Shown here: positions 52,747 through 62,634 of the stretch, one piece after another
Layout of the letters: the number at the start of each line of letters is the position of its first letter
Numbering within the stretch: the first letter of the stretch is position 1
Source: Candidatus Roseilinea sp.
Lineage (GTDB): Bacteria; Chloroflexota; Anaerolineae; J036; Brachytrichaceae
Assembly (NCBI GenBank): GCA_025998955.1
Contig: AP024676.1
Coordinates: forward strand, 1,798,001-1,862,000
Length of the DNA: 64,000 nucleotides
Direction of reading: 5' to 3'
Made by a program: the position numbers and the translations under genes
The notes under the pieces: generated by a model
Seen by the model: the letters and a program-made list of their open reading frames with translations, nothing else
Told to the model about the DNA's origin: nothing
Database searches by the model: none

Positions 52747-52749
52747 GCA

Positions 52750-53973
52750 TCACGCGGCGTCAAGTCGGATGCCGTTCTGCGCCAGCAGGTCCCCGATGTT
52801 CACCACCGCGCCGCTGCGCACCGACGCTTCCGCCGCCACGCCGACCACGACCGACCAGAAGCCTTCCTCCGCCGTCGCTGCGTTCGTCGGCCGGCCCTCG
52901 ATGCGGTCTATGAAGTTGACGTGCTCGAAGTAGGTGCCGCCGTTGTGGCCGGTCAACTCGATGAGCGCCGGATAGCTGGGCGTAGTTATGCGCGACGGCC
53001 CGCCCTCACCTCGCATCACTTCTAGGCCGGCGTGTGGCCGATGCGAGGGGAGAAAGTCCTCGTTCTCATAGGCTTTCAGCCGACCCGCCGAGCCACACAG
53101 CACGATCTCCTCATACACCATCGGCGCAAACATGCACAGGTTGAAGTTCGCCCGCACGCCGTTCGCATAGTTCACAATCACAAAAGCGTTGTCCAAGACG
53201 TCCGACCTCTCGCCGGCATACTCGAAGTCGAGAAAATTCACCGCCTGGCTGCCGGCGGCGTATACGCTCACCGGCCTGGACTGCGCAAATAGGTTGAACA
53301 AGTCAAAGTAGTGGCAGCATTTCTCCACCAGCGTGCCGCCGGAATACTTGGAGAACTTGTTCCACTGGTTGACCTTGTCTAAGAACGGCTCGCGGTGTTC
53401 CAGGATCGTGATCGTCTTGATCTCGCCGATGCTGCGGCGCGTCAGCGCCTCGTGGATCGCCTCGACGTAGATCGGCTTGTAGCGATACTGCAACCCGACC
53501 TGAATCACGGCGCCGTAGCCCTCGGCCAAGCGCAAGATCTCGTGCGCGTCCTGCAGCGTCGTCGCCATCGGCTTCTCCAGCAGGATGTGCTTGCCGGATT
53601 TGACCGCCTCGCGCAAGACGGCAATATGGGTGTGGTTTGGCGTGGCGATGATCAAGCCATCCACGGCCGGGTCGTGGCACGCTGCCTCCAACGAATCGTA
53701 GACCACCAATCGCTCCGGCGGCGCAAATTGCGCGTATTCACGCCGCGCGCCCTCAATACTGCGGGGGTTCGGATCGTAGACGCCATGGATGACGGCGCGG
53801 CCTTCCAGCATCGTCACGCGGATGTGCTCCTGGCCGTTCACGCCGCAGCCGATCACATTGAAGCGATGGCGCGACTGACCGAGCGCAAGCACGTAGCGGT
53901 CGGCATCGGGCAAGTAGCCAAAGCGCGGGTTGATCGCGCGCGCCTTGTTGCGGAACTCTCGGTAGCGCGTCAT
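52750..53973 (-). CDS. Gfo/Idh/MocA-family oxidoreductase
   Basis: 407 residues. After a ~38-residue N-terminal extension, FNVIGCGVNGQEHIRV gives the NAD(P) loop (GCGVNG), LLEKPMATTL the catalytic Lys motif and GGTLVEKCCHYFDLFN the substrate region (the second H/D pair). It lies between pstB and the second importer, convergent with pstB (3 bp) and divergent from the importer genes. The N-terminal extension and CC pair are distinct from the two other family members in this window. Confidence 0.88.
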   Translation of the reverse strand: MTRYREFRNKARAINPRFGYLPDADRYVLALGQSRHRFNVIGCGVNGQEHIRVTMLEGRAVIHGVYDPNPRSIEGARREYAQFAPPERLVVYDSLEAACHDPAVDGLIIATPNHTHIAVLREAVKSGKHILLEKPMATTLQDAHEILRLAEGYGAVIQVGLQYRYKPIYVEAIHEALTRRSIGEIKTITILEHREPFLDKVNQWNKFSKYSGGTLVEKCCHYFDLFNLFAQSRPVSVYAAGSQAVNFLDFEYAGERSDVLDNAFVIVNYANGVRANFNLCMFAPMVYEEIVLCGSAGRLKAYENEDFLPSHRPHAGLEVMRGEGGPSRITTPSYPALIELTGHNGGTYFEHVNFIDRIEGRPTNAATAEEGFWSVVVGVAAEASVRSGAVVNIGDLLAQNGIRLDAA

Positions 53974-54109
53974 AGCTCATCATTCCGACGGCGGGGTGAA
54001 TTCCCCGCGCGCCCTACACGAGCTGAGTGTAGCGAGCATGACCGGCGTGTCAAACGTGACACACGATTCACATTCATGCCTGCTCAGAAACCTACACCCC
54101 TAACCATTC

Positions 54110-54137
54110 TTAACATTCTCTTCACTTAGCCTTAAAA
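54110..54137 (+). promoter_or_regulatory. Second Pho-box-like triple repeat
   Basis: TTAACA (54110), TTCACT (54121) and TTAAAA (54132) start exactly 11 bp apart, the same layout as before pstS. A weak -10-like TATCGC lies 16 bp after the last hexamer. It precedes the binding-protein gene by ~70 bp. Confidence 0.6.
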
Positions 54138-54209
54138 TGATGGCGGCAGTATTTATCGCTGTGCTCCATCCTAGTCTGGATGAACGAACTGATCGAAGGA
54201 GGCAATGAA

Positions 54210-55295
54210 ATGCAAAGCCGTTTACCGGCCCTGTTGATGATTGCGACGTTTGCCGTCGCCGCCTGCGCTGCGCCACCGCCGGCGCAAGCGCCCGCCCAAC
54301 CCCAGCAGCCGGCTGCTCCGGCCGCGACCGAAGCGCCCGCCCCGGCTAAACCCGACAAGCTCACCGTGCTCTGCACGCCGCAAGAGGATTGGTGCCAGGC
54401 CATGACCAAGGCCTTCCAAGAGAAGACCGGCATCCAAACCAGCTATGTGCGCCTGTCTTCGGGCGAAGCGCTGGCCAAATTGCGCGCTACAAAAGACAAC
54501 CCCGAATTCAGCGTATGGTGGGGCGGTCCGGCCGATGGCTACGTCGCTGCCAACGCTGAAGGGCTGCTGGAACCCTATGTCTCGCCCAACGCTGCGGAGA
54601 TCCCCGCTGCACAAAAGGATCCCAACGGCGTGTGGACGGGTGTCTACGTCGGCGCGCTCGGCTTTTGCTCCAACAAAGACGTGCTCAACAAGCTGGGTGT
54701 TGAAAAGCCCACTTCATGGGAAGCCTTGCTCGACCCCAAGTTGAAGGGGCAAGTTGCCATGGCGCACCCGGCCAGCAGCGGCACCGCCTACACCGCCGTG
54801 TGGACGCAGGTGACACGGCTGGGCAGCGTGGACGCAGCTTTCGATTACCTGAAAAAGCTGCATCAGAACATCCTGCAGTACACCAAGAGCGGCTCGGCAC
54901 CCGGGCAAATGGCCGGTCGCGGCGAAGTGGCCGTTAGCGTGATCTTTTCGCATGACTGCGTCAAGTTCGCCGATGAGGGCATGAATATGCTCGAAGTGTC
55001 GTTCCCCAAAGAGGGCACCGGCTACGAGATCGGCGGTGTAGCGTTGATCAAAGGTGCGCCGGAGCCAGAAGCGGCCAAGATGTGGATTGACTGGGTGCTC
55101 ACCGCCGAAGCGCAGGAGATTGGCCCCAAGGTCAAGTCGTATCAGTTGCCCACCAATCCTAACGCCAAGGTCTCCGAGCGATCGGTGAAGCTCTCGGAAG
55201 TGAAGTTGGTGGACTACAATTTCGACGAGGCTGGCAAGAACCGCAAGAGCATTACCAAGCGCTTCGAGGACGAGATCACGGTCGCGCCGCAGTAA
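54210..55295 (+). CDS. ABC substrate-binding lipoprotein, ferric/phosphonate (FbpA/PhnS-like) type
   Basis: 361 residues from MQSRLPALLMIATFAVAAC; the GAAGGAGG site sits 7 bp upstream and the lipobox is VAAC. The domain starts LTVLCTPQEDWCQAMTKAFQ and has FSVWWGGPADGYVAANAEGLLEPY, typical of the AfuA/FbpA/AEP-binding superfamily. The paired Tyr ligands of true ferric binders are not obvious near the C-terminal part. Because the promoter resembles a Pho box, 2-aminoethylphosphonate or another phosphorus compound is more likely than iron. Operon with a fused permease and an ATPase. Confidence 0.8.
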   Translation: MQSRLPALLMIATFAVAACAAPPPAQAPAQPQQPAAPAATEAPAPAKPDKLTVLCTPQEDWCQAMTKAFQEKTGIQTSYVRLSSGEALAKLRATKDNPEFSVWWGGPADGYVAANAEGLLEPYVSPNAAEIPAAQKDPNGVWTGVYVGALGFCSNKDVLNKLGVEKPTSWEALLDPKLKGQVAMAHPASSGTAYTAVWTQVTRLGSVDAAFDYLKKLHQNILQYTKSGSAPGQMAGRGEVAVSVIFSHDCVKFADEGMNMLEVSFPKEGTGYEIGGVALIKGAPEPEAAKMWIDWVLTAEAQEIGPKVKSYQLPTNPNAKVSERSVKLSEVKLVDYNFDEAGKNRKSITKRFEDEITVAPQ

Positions 55296-55320
55296 AATTG
55301 GTGCGCTTCATCTCTGCAGC

Positions 55321-55358
55321 AAACGCGCCATGGCCCTCAGCGGCTATGGCGCGTTTTT
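55321..55358 (+). terminator. Terminator-like hairpin between binding-protein and permease genes
   Basis: AAACGCGCCAT (55321-55331) pairs perfectly with 55346-55356, followed by a T-run. It resembles an intrinsic terminator but the permease gene begins 8 bp later, so it probably gives partial read-through. Confidence 0.75.
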
Positions 55359-55365
55359 GAACGCT

Positions 55366-57153
55366 ATGCGATCCAACCACGCCGTCGCCCCGCTGCCCCA
55401 CGCGCTTCGGCCTTCAGCCTGGCGACGCGCGCTGCGCGAATATCGCGCGCTGGCGCACGACCCGGCCTTGCTGTTGGCGCTGATCATCGCAACGCTCTTC
55501 GTTCTGATCGCTGTGACCTACCCGCTGGGGGCGACGTTGGCCGAAGCGGCGTCACCCGAAGGCATCCGGGCTTTGTCCGATGTGCTGCGCCGGCCGGTCT
55601 ACCACCGCATCATCCTCAACACGTTAGTGATGGGGTTGACCACTGCGGCCATCGGCACGGCTGTCGGCTTCCTGTTCGCCTACGTGCGGGTGAAGGTCGC
55701 CGCGCCCAACTGGATCAAGCAACTCATCCACCTCACTGCGCTGGTGCCGGTGGTCAGCCCGCCGTTTGCCGTCGCCATTGCCATCATCGTGCTCTTCGGC
55801 CGCAGCGGCTTCATTACGTATAGCCTGCTCGGCCTGCGCCCCGACATTTACGGCCTGCCCGGCCTGACGATGGCGATGGTGCTGTCGTTTTTCACCGTGG
55901 CCTACTTGAATCTGGCTGCGCTGATGGAAGGGCTGGACCCGGCGCTGGACGAAGCCGCCGCCAACATTGGCGCGAGCAAGTGGCACATATTTCGCACGGT
56001 GACTCTGCCGTTGCTTATGCCGGGCATTGCTGGCTCGTTCCTGCTGCTGTTCGTCGAGGCGTTGGCCGATTTGGGCAACCCGCTGGTGCTGGGCGGCAAC
56101 TACACGGTGTTGGCGACGCGGCTGTATCTGGCCATCGTGGGTGAATACGACATCACCACCGGCGCGGTGCTTTCGATCATCCTGCTTGTGCCATCGGTGC
56201 TGCTCTACTTCCTGCAACTGCGGCTGGTCGCCCGCGCATCGGTGGTCACCATCACCGGTAAGCCCAGCGGCCGCGCGCAACCGGTGCGCGATCGGCGCGT
56301 GGTGATCCCGCTCGTCGGCGCGGCGCTGGCGATTGCCCTGCTCATCGCGTTGATCTACCTCACGATCCTCGCCGGCGCGTTCACCATCTCACTGGGCGCG
56401 AACAACGCGTTCACGTTGCGCAACTTCGAGTATGTGCTGCTGGGCTATGGCGCCGAGGCGATGTTCGACACCACGGGCATGTCGGTGATCGCTACCCTGA
56501 TCGCCGGCCTGTTGAGCATGGTGATCGCATTTCTGGTGGTGCGCGGCAAGTTCGCCGGTCGCAACGCGCTTGACCTGGGCACCATGCTGGGGATCGCCGT
56601 GCCGGGCACCATCTTCGGCATTGGCTATTTGCTCGCGTTTAACAGCCCGACTGCGCTCTTCGGCATCCCGCTCATCCCCAAGCTCACCGGCGGGGCGGCC
56701 GTCCTCGGCGGGGCGCTGGCCATCGTGATGGTGTATGTCATTCGCTCCACGCCAGCCGGGCTGCGTTCAGGCGTTGCGGCATTGCAGCAAATTGACCCGG
56801 CCATCGAGGAGGCTTCCGTCTCCATCGGTGCCGATCAGGCCACCACCTTTCGCCGCATTACGCTGCCGCTTGTACGGCCGGCGCTGCTCACGGCGATGAT
56901 CTATGCCTTTGCCCGCTCGATGACGACGGTGAGCGCCATCCTCTTCCTCACCACGCCGCAAACGCGCATCATGACTCAGCAAATCCTGAACGAGACCGAA
57001 GCCGGCCGGTTCGGCAACGCATTCGCCTACGTCGTCGTGCTGATCGCAATCGTGCTGATCGCAATCGGCATCTTGTTCGCGCTGATCGGCAGCCGCAGCG
57101 GGGCTGCCCGTGACGTTATCCCAGCCCAACCCATACGCGCCACGTTACCATGA
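55366..57153 (+). CDS. Fused double-domain ABC permease (FbpB/ThiP/PhnU-V-like)
   Basis: 595 residues from [16 protein letters not shown]; the earlier ATG at 55330 lies inside the terminator stem and was rejected. Two permease modules of six helices each: coupling loops [26 protein letters not shown] and [26 protein letters not shown]. This two-domain architecture is shared by ferric, thiamine and 2-aminoethylphosphonate importers. The stop overlaps the ATPase start by 4 bp (ATGA). Confidence 0.9.
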   Translation: MRSNHAVAPLPHALRPSAWRRALREYRALAHDPALLLALIIATLFVLIAVTYPLGATLAEAASPEGIRALSDVLRRPVYHRIILNTLVMGLTTAAIGTAVGFLFAYVRVKVAAPNWIKQLIHLTALVPVVSPPFAVAIAIIVLFGRSGFITYSLLGLRPDIYGLPGLTMAMVLSFFTVAYLNLAALMEGLDPALDEAAANIGASKWHIFRTVTLPLLMPGIAGSFLLLFVEALADLGNPLVLGGNYTVLATRLYLAIVGEYDITTGAVLSIILLVPSVLLYFLQLRLVARASVVTITGKPSGRAQPVRDRRVVIPLVGAALAIALLIALIYLTILAGAFTISLGANNAFTLRNFEYVLLGYGAEAMFDTTGMSVIATLIAGLLSMVIAFLVVRGKFAGRNALDLGTMLGIAVPGTIFGIGYLLAFNSPTALFGIPLIPKLTGGAAVLGGALAIVMVYVIRSTPAGLRSGVAALQQIDPAIEEASVSIGADQATTFRRITLPLVRPALLTAMIYAFARSMTTVSAILFLTTPQTRIMTQQILNETEAGRFGNAFAYVVVLIAIVLIAIGILFALIGSRSGAARDVIPAQPIRATLP

Positions 57154-58235
57154 CGCAAGCACACGCACTAGCCCTCGAAGGAGTCACAAAAGTCTTTGAG
57201 ACGCCCGAAGGGCGCCTGGTCACCGCCGCCGATAACGTCTCGCTGACCATCGGCCAGGGCGAGTTCGTCACCCTGCTCGGCCCATCGGGCTGCGGCAAAA
57301 CCACAACGCTGCGGCTGATCGCCGGCTTTGAATTTCCTACTGCGGGGCGCATCTTGCTGGATGGCAAAGACATCGCGCAGACGCCGCCCAACAAGCGCGA
57401 GATGGCGATGGTTTTCCAATCCTATGCGCTCTTTCCGCACCTGACGGTGTTCGAGAACATCGCCTATGGGCTGCGCTTGCGCCGCAAGCCGCCGGCTGAG
57501 ATCGAGCGCACAGTGCGCGAGATGTTGGCGCTGGTCAACCTCGTCGGCCTAGAGCAGCGCCGGCCGGCAGCGCTCTCCGGCGGGCAACAGCAGCGGGTAG
57601 CGCTGGCGCGCGCTATGGTCATACAGCCGAAGGTGTTGCTCTTCGATGAGCCGCTCTCCAACCTGGATGCCAAACTGCGCGTGTCGCTGCGCGCCGAGAT
57701 TCGCCGGCTCCAGAAGCGCCTGGGCATCACCAGCGTATACGTCACCCACGACCAAGCCGAAGCGATGAGCCTATCGGACCGCGTAGTGGTGATGAACGCC
57801 GGGCGCGTGGAGCAGGTGAGCACGCCGGAGGAACTCTACGTCCGGCCGGCGACGCGCTTCGTAGCGGACTTCATCGGCCGGGCCAATTTCCTGACGGTTA
57901 GCGTGGCGCACATCGAGGACGGATGCGCCGCCGTCCAATTTCGCGGACATGCGCTGCGCGCCCCAGCTCATCCCAGCGTGGCGCCGGGTCCGGCCACGCT
58001 GATGCTGCGGCCGGAGATCATCCGCTTATACCCTTACGATGGAGGGAAGGCGCGGTTCGTCGGGCGGGTGCGCACCACCACCTACCTGGGGCACACCGTC
58101 GAATACGAAGTCGAGAGCGACGGCGATGTGCTGAGCGTGACCGATCCTGAAGCCGTCTGGGGACACATCTTCGCCGAGGGCGAATCAGTCGGCTGGGACT
58201 TCGTCGCGGAGCGCGCCTACATACTGAGCCACTGA
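57150..58235 (+). CDS. ABC ATP-binding protein, FbpC/PotA/PhnT-like
   Basis: 361 residues. Walker [11 protein letters not shown]-loop [15 protein letters not shown], signature [15 protein letters not shown], Walker [17 protein letters not shown], switch [15 protein letters not shown], and a C-terminal TOBE domain (from ~240; [15 protein letters not shown]). It powers the fused permease upstream. The last 51 bp overlap the convergent FmdE-like gene. Confidence 0.93.
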   Translation: MTQAHALALEGVTKVFETPEGRLVTAADNVSLTIGQGEFVTLLGPSGCGKTTTLRLIAGFEFPTAGRILLDGKDIAQTPPNKREMAMVFQSYALFPHLTVFENIAYGLRLRRKPPAEIERTVREMLALVNLVGLEQRRPAALSGGQQQRVALARAMVIQPKVLLFDEPLSNLDAKLRVSLRAEIRRLQKRLGITSVYVTHDQAEAMSLSDRVVVMNAGRVEQVSTPEELYVRPATRFVADFIGRANFLTVSVAHIEDGCAAVQFRGHALRAPAHPSVAPGPATLMLRPEIIRLYPYDGGKARFVGRVRTTTYLGHTVEYEVESDGDVLSVTDPEAVWGHIFAEGESVGWDFVAERAYILSH

Positions 58236-58871
58236 CGCGCCGGCGCGCTGCGCAATCGAATCGGCGTCCAACGCAACAAAGTACGAGTCGCCCGCGCAGT
58301 GCGCGCACAGGCGCGCGCCGTTCACCCAACGCTCGCGCTCGTTGATGATCTCCTCGCCGCACCGGTCGCACGTCACGCGCACGCCAGGTCGGCTGATCAG
58401 TGCTTTCACCGAGACCTGCAGCCTCACCCGCGCCCAGGCCAGCAGCGCGTCATCCGGCATGCGCTGATAGGCTTCGAGCTGGGCGCGCCAGCGACTATTC
58501 AGATCAGGACACAATGCGCGCGCCTGTTGCCGCACGGTCGGGCGCGGCCAGATGCGCAGCCCGCTGTACGGGTCGCCGCGCGTGTCCACGAAAGTCGCCG
58601 CCACCTTGCCCTGATCCACCAGGCGCAGCGTGCGGTGGCCGAGCGAACAACCGGTGGCCACCATCACGCCATCGGCGAAGCAGCCATCAGCCTCGACGAA
58701 GACGAACAGGCGCTTGTCGCTTTGGGGCAACGACACGCCGAGCAACCGTCCGGCCAGCTCGCCCATGCGCAGGCCGAGGATCTGGCGCGGGCAGATGTGG
58801 TCGTGCAACTGCAACAGCCGGGCGCGATAACGGTCGAGCAAGAACATCTCAATTCGCGTTGTCACTTGCAT
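58185..58871 (-). CDS. FmdE-family protein (formylmethanofuran dehydrogenase subunit E-like) with zinc finger
   Basis: 228 residues. FmdE domain: [23 protein letters not shown] (with the C of CPRQ), [21 protein letters not shown] (two Cys), then a C-terminal four-Cys zinc finger (CDRCGEE ... LCAHC). FmdE-type proteins are associated with molybdenum/tungsten oxidoreductases although their activity is not defined. It overlaps the upstream CMD gene by 23 bp and is next to a molybdopterin oxidoreductase operon, consistent with a helper role. M9 (58847) is an alternative start. Confidence 0.85.
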   Translation of the reverse strand: MQVTTRIEMFLLDRYRARLLQLHDHICPRQILGLRMGELAGRLLGVSLPQSDKRLFVFVEADGCFADGVMVATGCSLGHRTLRLVDQGKVAATFVDTRGDPYSGLRIWPRPTVRQQARALCPDLNSRWRAQLEAYQRMPDDALLAWARVRLQVSVKALISRPGVRVTCDRCGEEIINERERWVNGARLCAHCAGDSYFVALDADSIAQRAGASVAQYVGALRDEVPAD

Positions 58872-59181
58872 CGGCTTCCATCGCTTCCTGCACCCAGGAA
58901 AGGGCGGTCATCATGGCCGGGAAGCCGATGGTGGTGATGCCGAGGAGAATCGCATGAATGATCTCCTCGTTCGAAGCGCCAACGGCCAGCGCACGATGGG
59001 TATGCGACTTCACCGCGCTCTCTCCACGCAGCGCCGCTGCCATGCCAAGTTTGATCAATTCGCGCGTCTTCGCATCGAGCGGGCCGCTCTCGGCAGCAGT
59101 TGCCCCCAGTCTCTCATAGGCGCGCCACACCTTAGGGTGCAATTTCTTGAAGCGTTGATAGGTCTTCGGTAAGTTTGCCAT
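58849..59181 (-). CDS. Carboxymuconolactone decarboxylase (CMD)-family protein lacking cysteines
   Basis: 110 residues from MANLPKTYQRFKKLHPKVWRAY. The CMD fold is visible in LDAKTRELIKLGMAAALRGES, then AVKSHTHRALAVGASNEEIIHAILL. AhpD-like members use a CxxC pair before the His; here the segment is RGESAVKSH and the whole chain has no Cys, so a peroxidase mechanism of AhpD type is excluded. It may be structural or bind a ligand. It is coupled to the FmdE-like gene downstream. Confidence 0.88.
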   Translation of the reverse strand: MANLPKTYQRFKKLHPKVWRAYERLGATAAESGPLDAKTRELIKLGMAAALRGESAVKSHTHRALAVGASNEEIIHAILLGITTIGFPAMMTALSWVQEAMEADASDNAN

Positions 59182-59205
59182 GATCGTCAGGATTGTAGTT
59201 TGAAA

Positions 59206-59251
59206 GCGCAAACCGGGTTTCTTCTACAAAAGCGAGAAACCCGGTTTGTGC
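59206..59251. terminator. Long hairpin (AAACCGGGTTTCT type) downstream of the molybdoenzyme gene
   Basis: AAACCGGGTTTCT (59210-59222) pairs perfectly with 59235-59247, and the stem extends outward to ~17 bp with one G-T. Between the molybdoenzyme stop and the CMD start. Its layout (CA-A-ACC core, mirrored) is like the hairpins at 13530 and 31439. Confidence 0.6.
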
Positions 59252-59280
59252 CGGCGAGTATGCGATGTTCACCCGGAGGC

Positions 59281-62200
59281 TCACGCCTTCACTACCTTCA
59301 CCTGCGTATCATAAAACACCGCACTCCCACCCACCGGATCGAAAAGCGAGGTATTGGTCACCAGTGGGTCGGTGCGCATGACGGCGTTGGCATGGAAGCC
59401 TTGCATGCGCGAGGGGTCGGCGGGGATGGTCTGACCATTGATAGTCACATCCACAGCGCCATAGGCCCAGTGGCCGAAGCCGAGGGCGAAGCCGACCACG
59501 CCCGGCCGCATGCCCTGCACGACTTTGAGCCGGCCGACCACTTCCACTTTCGAGCCGTTGCCCAGATCCCACACGCCTTCGGGATTGGTGGCCGAGACGA
59601 TGCGCACCCGATCGCCATCCTTCAGGCCGCGCGCGGCGGCGTCCTGCGCATTCATGATGACGGCGTTCTCCGGCATCAGCGCGCGCAGCCAGTAGTTGCC
59701 GGGCGTGCGGCTCTTGGTCATCATGATCTCGCGGTAGGTGATGAGCTTGAGGTCATAGCCATCCTTCGCGTCGTCGATCACCTGGCCGTCGAAACCGGTG
59801 TACGGCTCGATGTAGGTCGCCACAGGGGGAAGTGGCTTGCCCGTGCCGGCGTGCTTGATGCCCACATTCTTCTCCAGATACAGGTTGATCAGCTTGCCGA
59901 ACTTCACGCCGGTCGGGATGATGTAAGGCTCATCGAACGACCCGGGGCGTACACCGTCGCCAGGGTAGCCTTTTTCATAAGCCTGGAAACGCCCGCCCCG
60001 GCTGAGCACGGTGACCACTTTCGGCCACAAGGCATCGCCGACGATGGCGCGCCAACGGTCGGGGTCGAACACACCTTTGGGCAGATGCTTGCGCGCCTCG
60101 ATGAACAGACGAATTTCTTCGGCATCGGCATCGGGCACGGCATCGCTCCCATCGGCCTTTTCGCCAAAGGCTAGATTGGCCACCATGCGCAGGTATAGAT
60201 GATCGGGGTGAGTGAAGTCACCGAGATCGCCCAGCCCATTTGGGCCAAAGTTCGGCAGCCCCAGCTTTTCGGCCATGGCCAGCAAGAGCGCCTCCCATTG
60301 CAAGGCCATTTCCTGACCATACACGGTCACTGTGCCGGTGACTGGCGCGATGGTGGGCTGTCGCACGCCCTGCACCTTGAAGGTCATGGAAGGATGCGAT
60401 CCGCTGAACTCCCATCGCTCCAGGAAGCTGGTATCGGGGAAGATGTAGTCGGCGTACATGCTGGTCTCGCCGATGACGATATCGCTGGCTACGAACAGGG
60501 GCAGCTTGTCGACATCGCGCAGAATTTCGATCCACTTGTGGCCGGCCGGCAATGAGTACACCGGCGACCCCATATACATGAAGGCGGCCTTGATGGGATA
60601 GGGGTACATGTCGCCGGCCGACGGGATGATCTCCTCGTACACGTCGGACGCCAGTGGATACCAGTTGCGTTTGGCCGGATAGCCCTCGAAGATCGTGGTG
60701 TCTTCGTACTTCGTATCGTGGCGGATGATGCTGATGCCGAACGGCGCCAGCGCGCCGGGGTCGGCCTTGCCAAGCACAAATGGGCCTTCGGCCTTCGAGC
60801 CGCCCACATCGTAGGTGCTGGCATACACCTGGCCGCCGCGCCAGTCGTAGCTGCCGATCAACAGGCCAAGCGCATTCCAGGCCAGCACGTTGTAATAGCC
60901 GTTGGTGTGCTGGCTGACGCCACGGTGAATGTCGATGGCGGCATTTTTGCCATGCGAGGTGTACTCGCGCGCCAGGTCTTCGATGTCTGTGGCGCGGATG
61001 CCGGCGATATCGGCCCATTCCTCGATCGTTTTCTCACTGGCCGATTCGTAAAGGATTTGCAGGCTGCTCTTCACATCGAAGTCGCCGACCTTGCCATTCA
61101 CCAGCAACTGGCCGGCTTCCACAGCGCGTTCCTCGTCATTCGGGTCGAACAAGACCGGATTGCCATCTTTATCCAGCACCACAAAAGGATCGGTGTTGAA
61201 GACCGTGCCGTCCGGCGTGACCCAGGTGACAACCGTCTTGTCATCCTTCTGTTCTTCCTTTTTCTCGACCAGCTTGAGGTCGCTGCCACGCAGGAACTTG
61301 CCTGGCTTGCCGTCGGTGACTTTCACCAGCCAGGCGGCGTTGCTCCAGGTCGGCTCGCCGGCTTTCTTGGCGGCGGCCTTGTTGGCGTCGGCCAGATACT
61401 GCGCGTCGTAACGCTGATTGGCGATGATCCACTGAATCATGCCCAGCGCAATGGCGGCTTCGGTGCCGGGCTTGTTGGGCAGCCATTTCCAGGCTTTGCC
61501 GGCCAGCTTGGACAGGCGCGGATCGATTACCACGAATTTCATCGCGCCCTCTGCGGCGCGCGGCGCAATGCGCGGCACGCGGTTGGTGGGGCCGTAGTTG
61601 CCCTCGAACGGCGACGCGCCAACAAAGATGACAAAATCGGCGCTGGCAGTGTCACCCTGCCAGTAGGCTTTGGCGCCGCCGGTAAACTTGCTGCCGTCCC
61701 ACTGGTCGCTCATGCTCTTGCCGGCGAAGTACAGGCTGCCCTGGCACACCGTGGTGTGGCCATGCGTATTGGTCGTGCCCAGGCCAGAGCGGAAGAAGCG
61801 CAGCGCAATGTCGCTGCGACCGCCCTTCTGCCTGCCCCAGAAGTACAAAATCTGGTTGTTCTTCGGCCCAAGATCGGGGTGATCGGGGTCGATCATCTTG
61901 TCAAGATGCTCAGCGAAGTCTGCCTTGAACTGCTCGATCAGGGCTTTCTTTTTGTCGGCGTCCTTTTCGGCCCAGATCTTCTTGATGGCGGCGTCCATTG
62001 CCTTCATCACCTTCGGGTCGGTGAGCGCGCGCAAGGAACGCAGGCCCTCGACTTCGCGATTCTCTTCGCCGGGCACATTGGCGAACAACTTGCCGCCCTC
62101 TACGATCTCTGTGACAGCCTGATCGAAATCGATCACCGTCCACTTGTTCTCGCCACGCTTGCCGGCGCGCTTGAGCACCTTGACCAGGCGGTAGGGGTCA

Positions 62201-62634
62201 TAGGCGGATTGCAGACCGGCCTGACCCTTTGGACACAAGGGCGCGTCAATTTTGGCCGTGTCAGTAATCGGCGTGTTGTAGGACAGATGGGGCACCAGGT
62301 TCCAGGGTGAGAATGGGTTGCCATCAATCTTGACCGCCACGCCGTCCAGCAGCTTGACCTTGATGCCGCACTGGGTGTTGCACTGTTGGCAGACCGAGTA
62401 AATCTGATGCGCCGGATCGCCGAGCGGATAGGCGCTGCCTTCGCCGGTCGCCTCCAGCGCCGCTTTCACCTTTGGCAGCGCGCCGAGGAAGGCGCCGCCC
62501 AGCACAGCCCCGCCGCCGACCAGCGCAGCCGCTTTCATGAAGCTGCGGCGTGACACTTGCCAGTCGCCCGGCTGCGTCGCAGCGTGTCCGGCGGCGCTTT
62601 GAGAAGATGATGAAGGCTGAATCGGATTGCTCAT
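59281..62634 (-). CDS. Molybdopterin oxidoreductase catalytic subunit (TtrA/PsrA-type, CISM), Tat-exported
   Basis: 1117 residues. Tat motif SRRSFMK at 30-36 region (S29-RRSFMK), then a [4Fe-4S] site C82, C85, C89, C134 (CQQCNTQC ... CPKG), and a likely Mo-ligand Cys C297 in HTTVCQGS. C-terminal molybdopterin-binding domain from ~950 (RMQGFHANAVMRTDPL). Usual family length is 800-1050, so it is long; a charged insertion at ~215-260 (DADKKKALIEQF) accounts for part. It could reduce tetrathionate, polysulfide, arsenate or a related compound, or run in oxidation; the sequence alone does not decide. Operon with NrfD and a Fe-S subunit. Confidence 0.9.
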   Translation of the reverse strand: MSNPIQPSSSSQSAAGHAATQPGDWQVSRRSFMKAAALVGGGAVLGGAFLGALPKVKAALEATGEGSAYPLGDPAHQIYSVCQQCNTQCGIKVKLLDGVAVKIDGNPFSPWNLVPHLSYNTPITDTAKIDAPLCPKGQAGLQSAYDPYRLVKVLKRAGKRGENKWTVIDFDQAVTEIVEGGKLFANVPGEENREVEGLRSLRALTDPKVMKAMDAAIKKIWAEKDADKKKALIEQFKADFAEHLDKMIDPDHPDLGPKNNQILYFWGRQKGGRSDIALRFFRSGLGTTNTHGHTTVCQGSLYFAGKSMSDQWDGSKFTGGAKAYWQGDTASADFVIFVGASPFEGNYGPTNRVPRIAPRAAEGAMKFVVIDPRLSKLAGKAWKWLPNKPGTEAAIALGMIQWIIANQRYDAQYLADANKAAAKKAGEPTWSNAAWLVKVTDGKPGKFLRGSDLKLVEKKEEQKDDKTVVTWVTPDGTVFNTDPFVVLDKDGNPVLFDPNDEERAVEAGQLLVNGKVGDFDVKSSLQILYESASEKTIEEWADIAGIRATDIEDLAREYTSHGKNAAIDIHRGVSQHTNGYYNVLAWNALGLLIGSYDWRGGQVYASTYDVGGSKAEGPFVLGKADPGALAPFGISIIRHDTKYEDTTIFEGYPAKRNWYPLASDVYEEIIPSAGDMYPYPIKAAFMYMGSPVYSLPAGHKWIEILRDVDKLPLFVASDIVIGETSMYADYIFPDTSFLERWEFSGSHPSMTFKVQGVRQPTIAPVTGTVTVYGQEMALQWEALLLAMAEKLGLPNFGPNGLGDLGDFTHPDHLYLRMVANLAFGEKADGSDAVPDADAEEIRLFIEARKHLPKGVFDPDRWRAIVGDALWPKVVTVLSRGGRFQAYEKGYPGDGVRPGSFDEPYIIPTGVKFGKLINLYLEKNVGIKHAGTGKPLPPVATYIEPYTGFDGQVIDDAKDGYDLKLITYREIMMTKSRTPGNYWLRALMPENAVIMNAQDAAARGLKDGDRVRIVSATNPEGVWDLGNGSKVEVVGRLKVVQGMRPGVVGFALGFGHWAYGAVDVTINGQTIPADPSRMQGFHANAVMRTDPLVTNTSLFDPVGGSAVFYDTQVKVVKA

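Noticed and set aside
55330-55365. Earlier ATG for the fused permease
   Set aside because: It lies in the stem of a terminator-like hairpin and has no ribosome-binding site.
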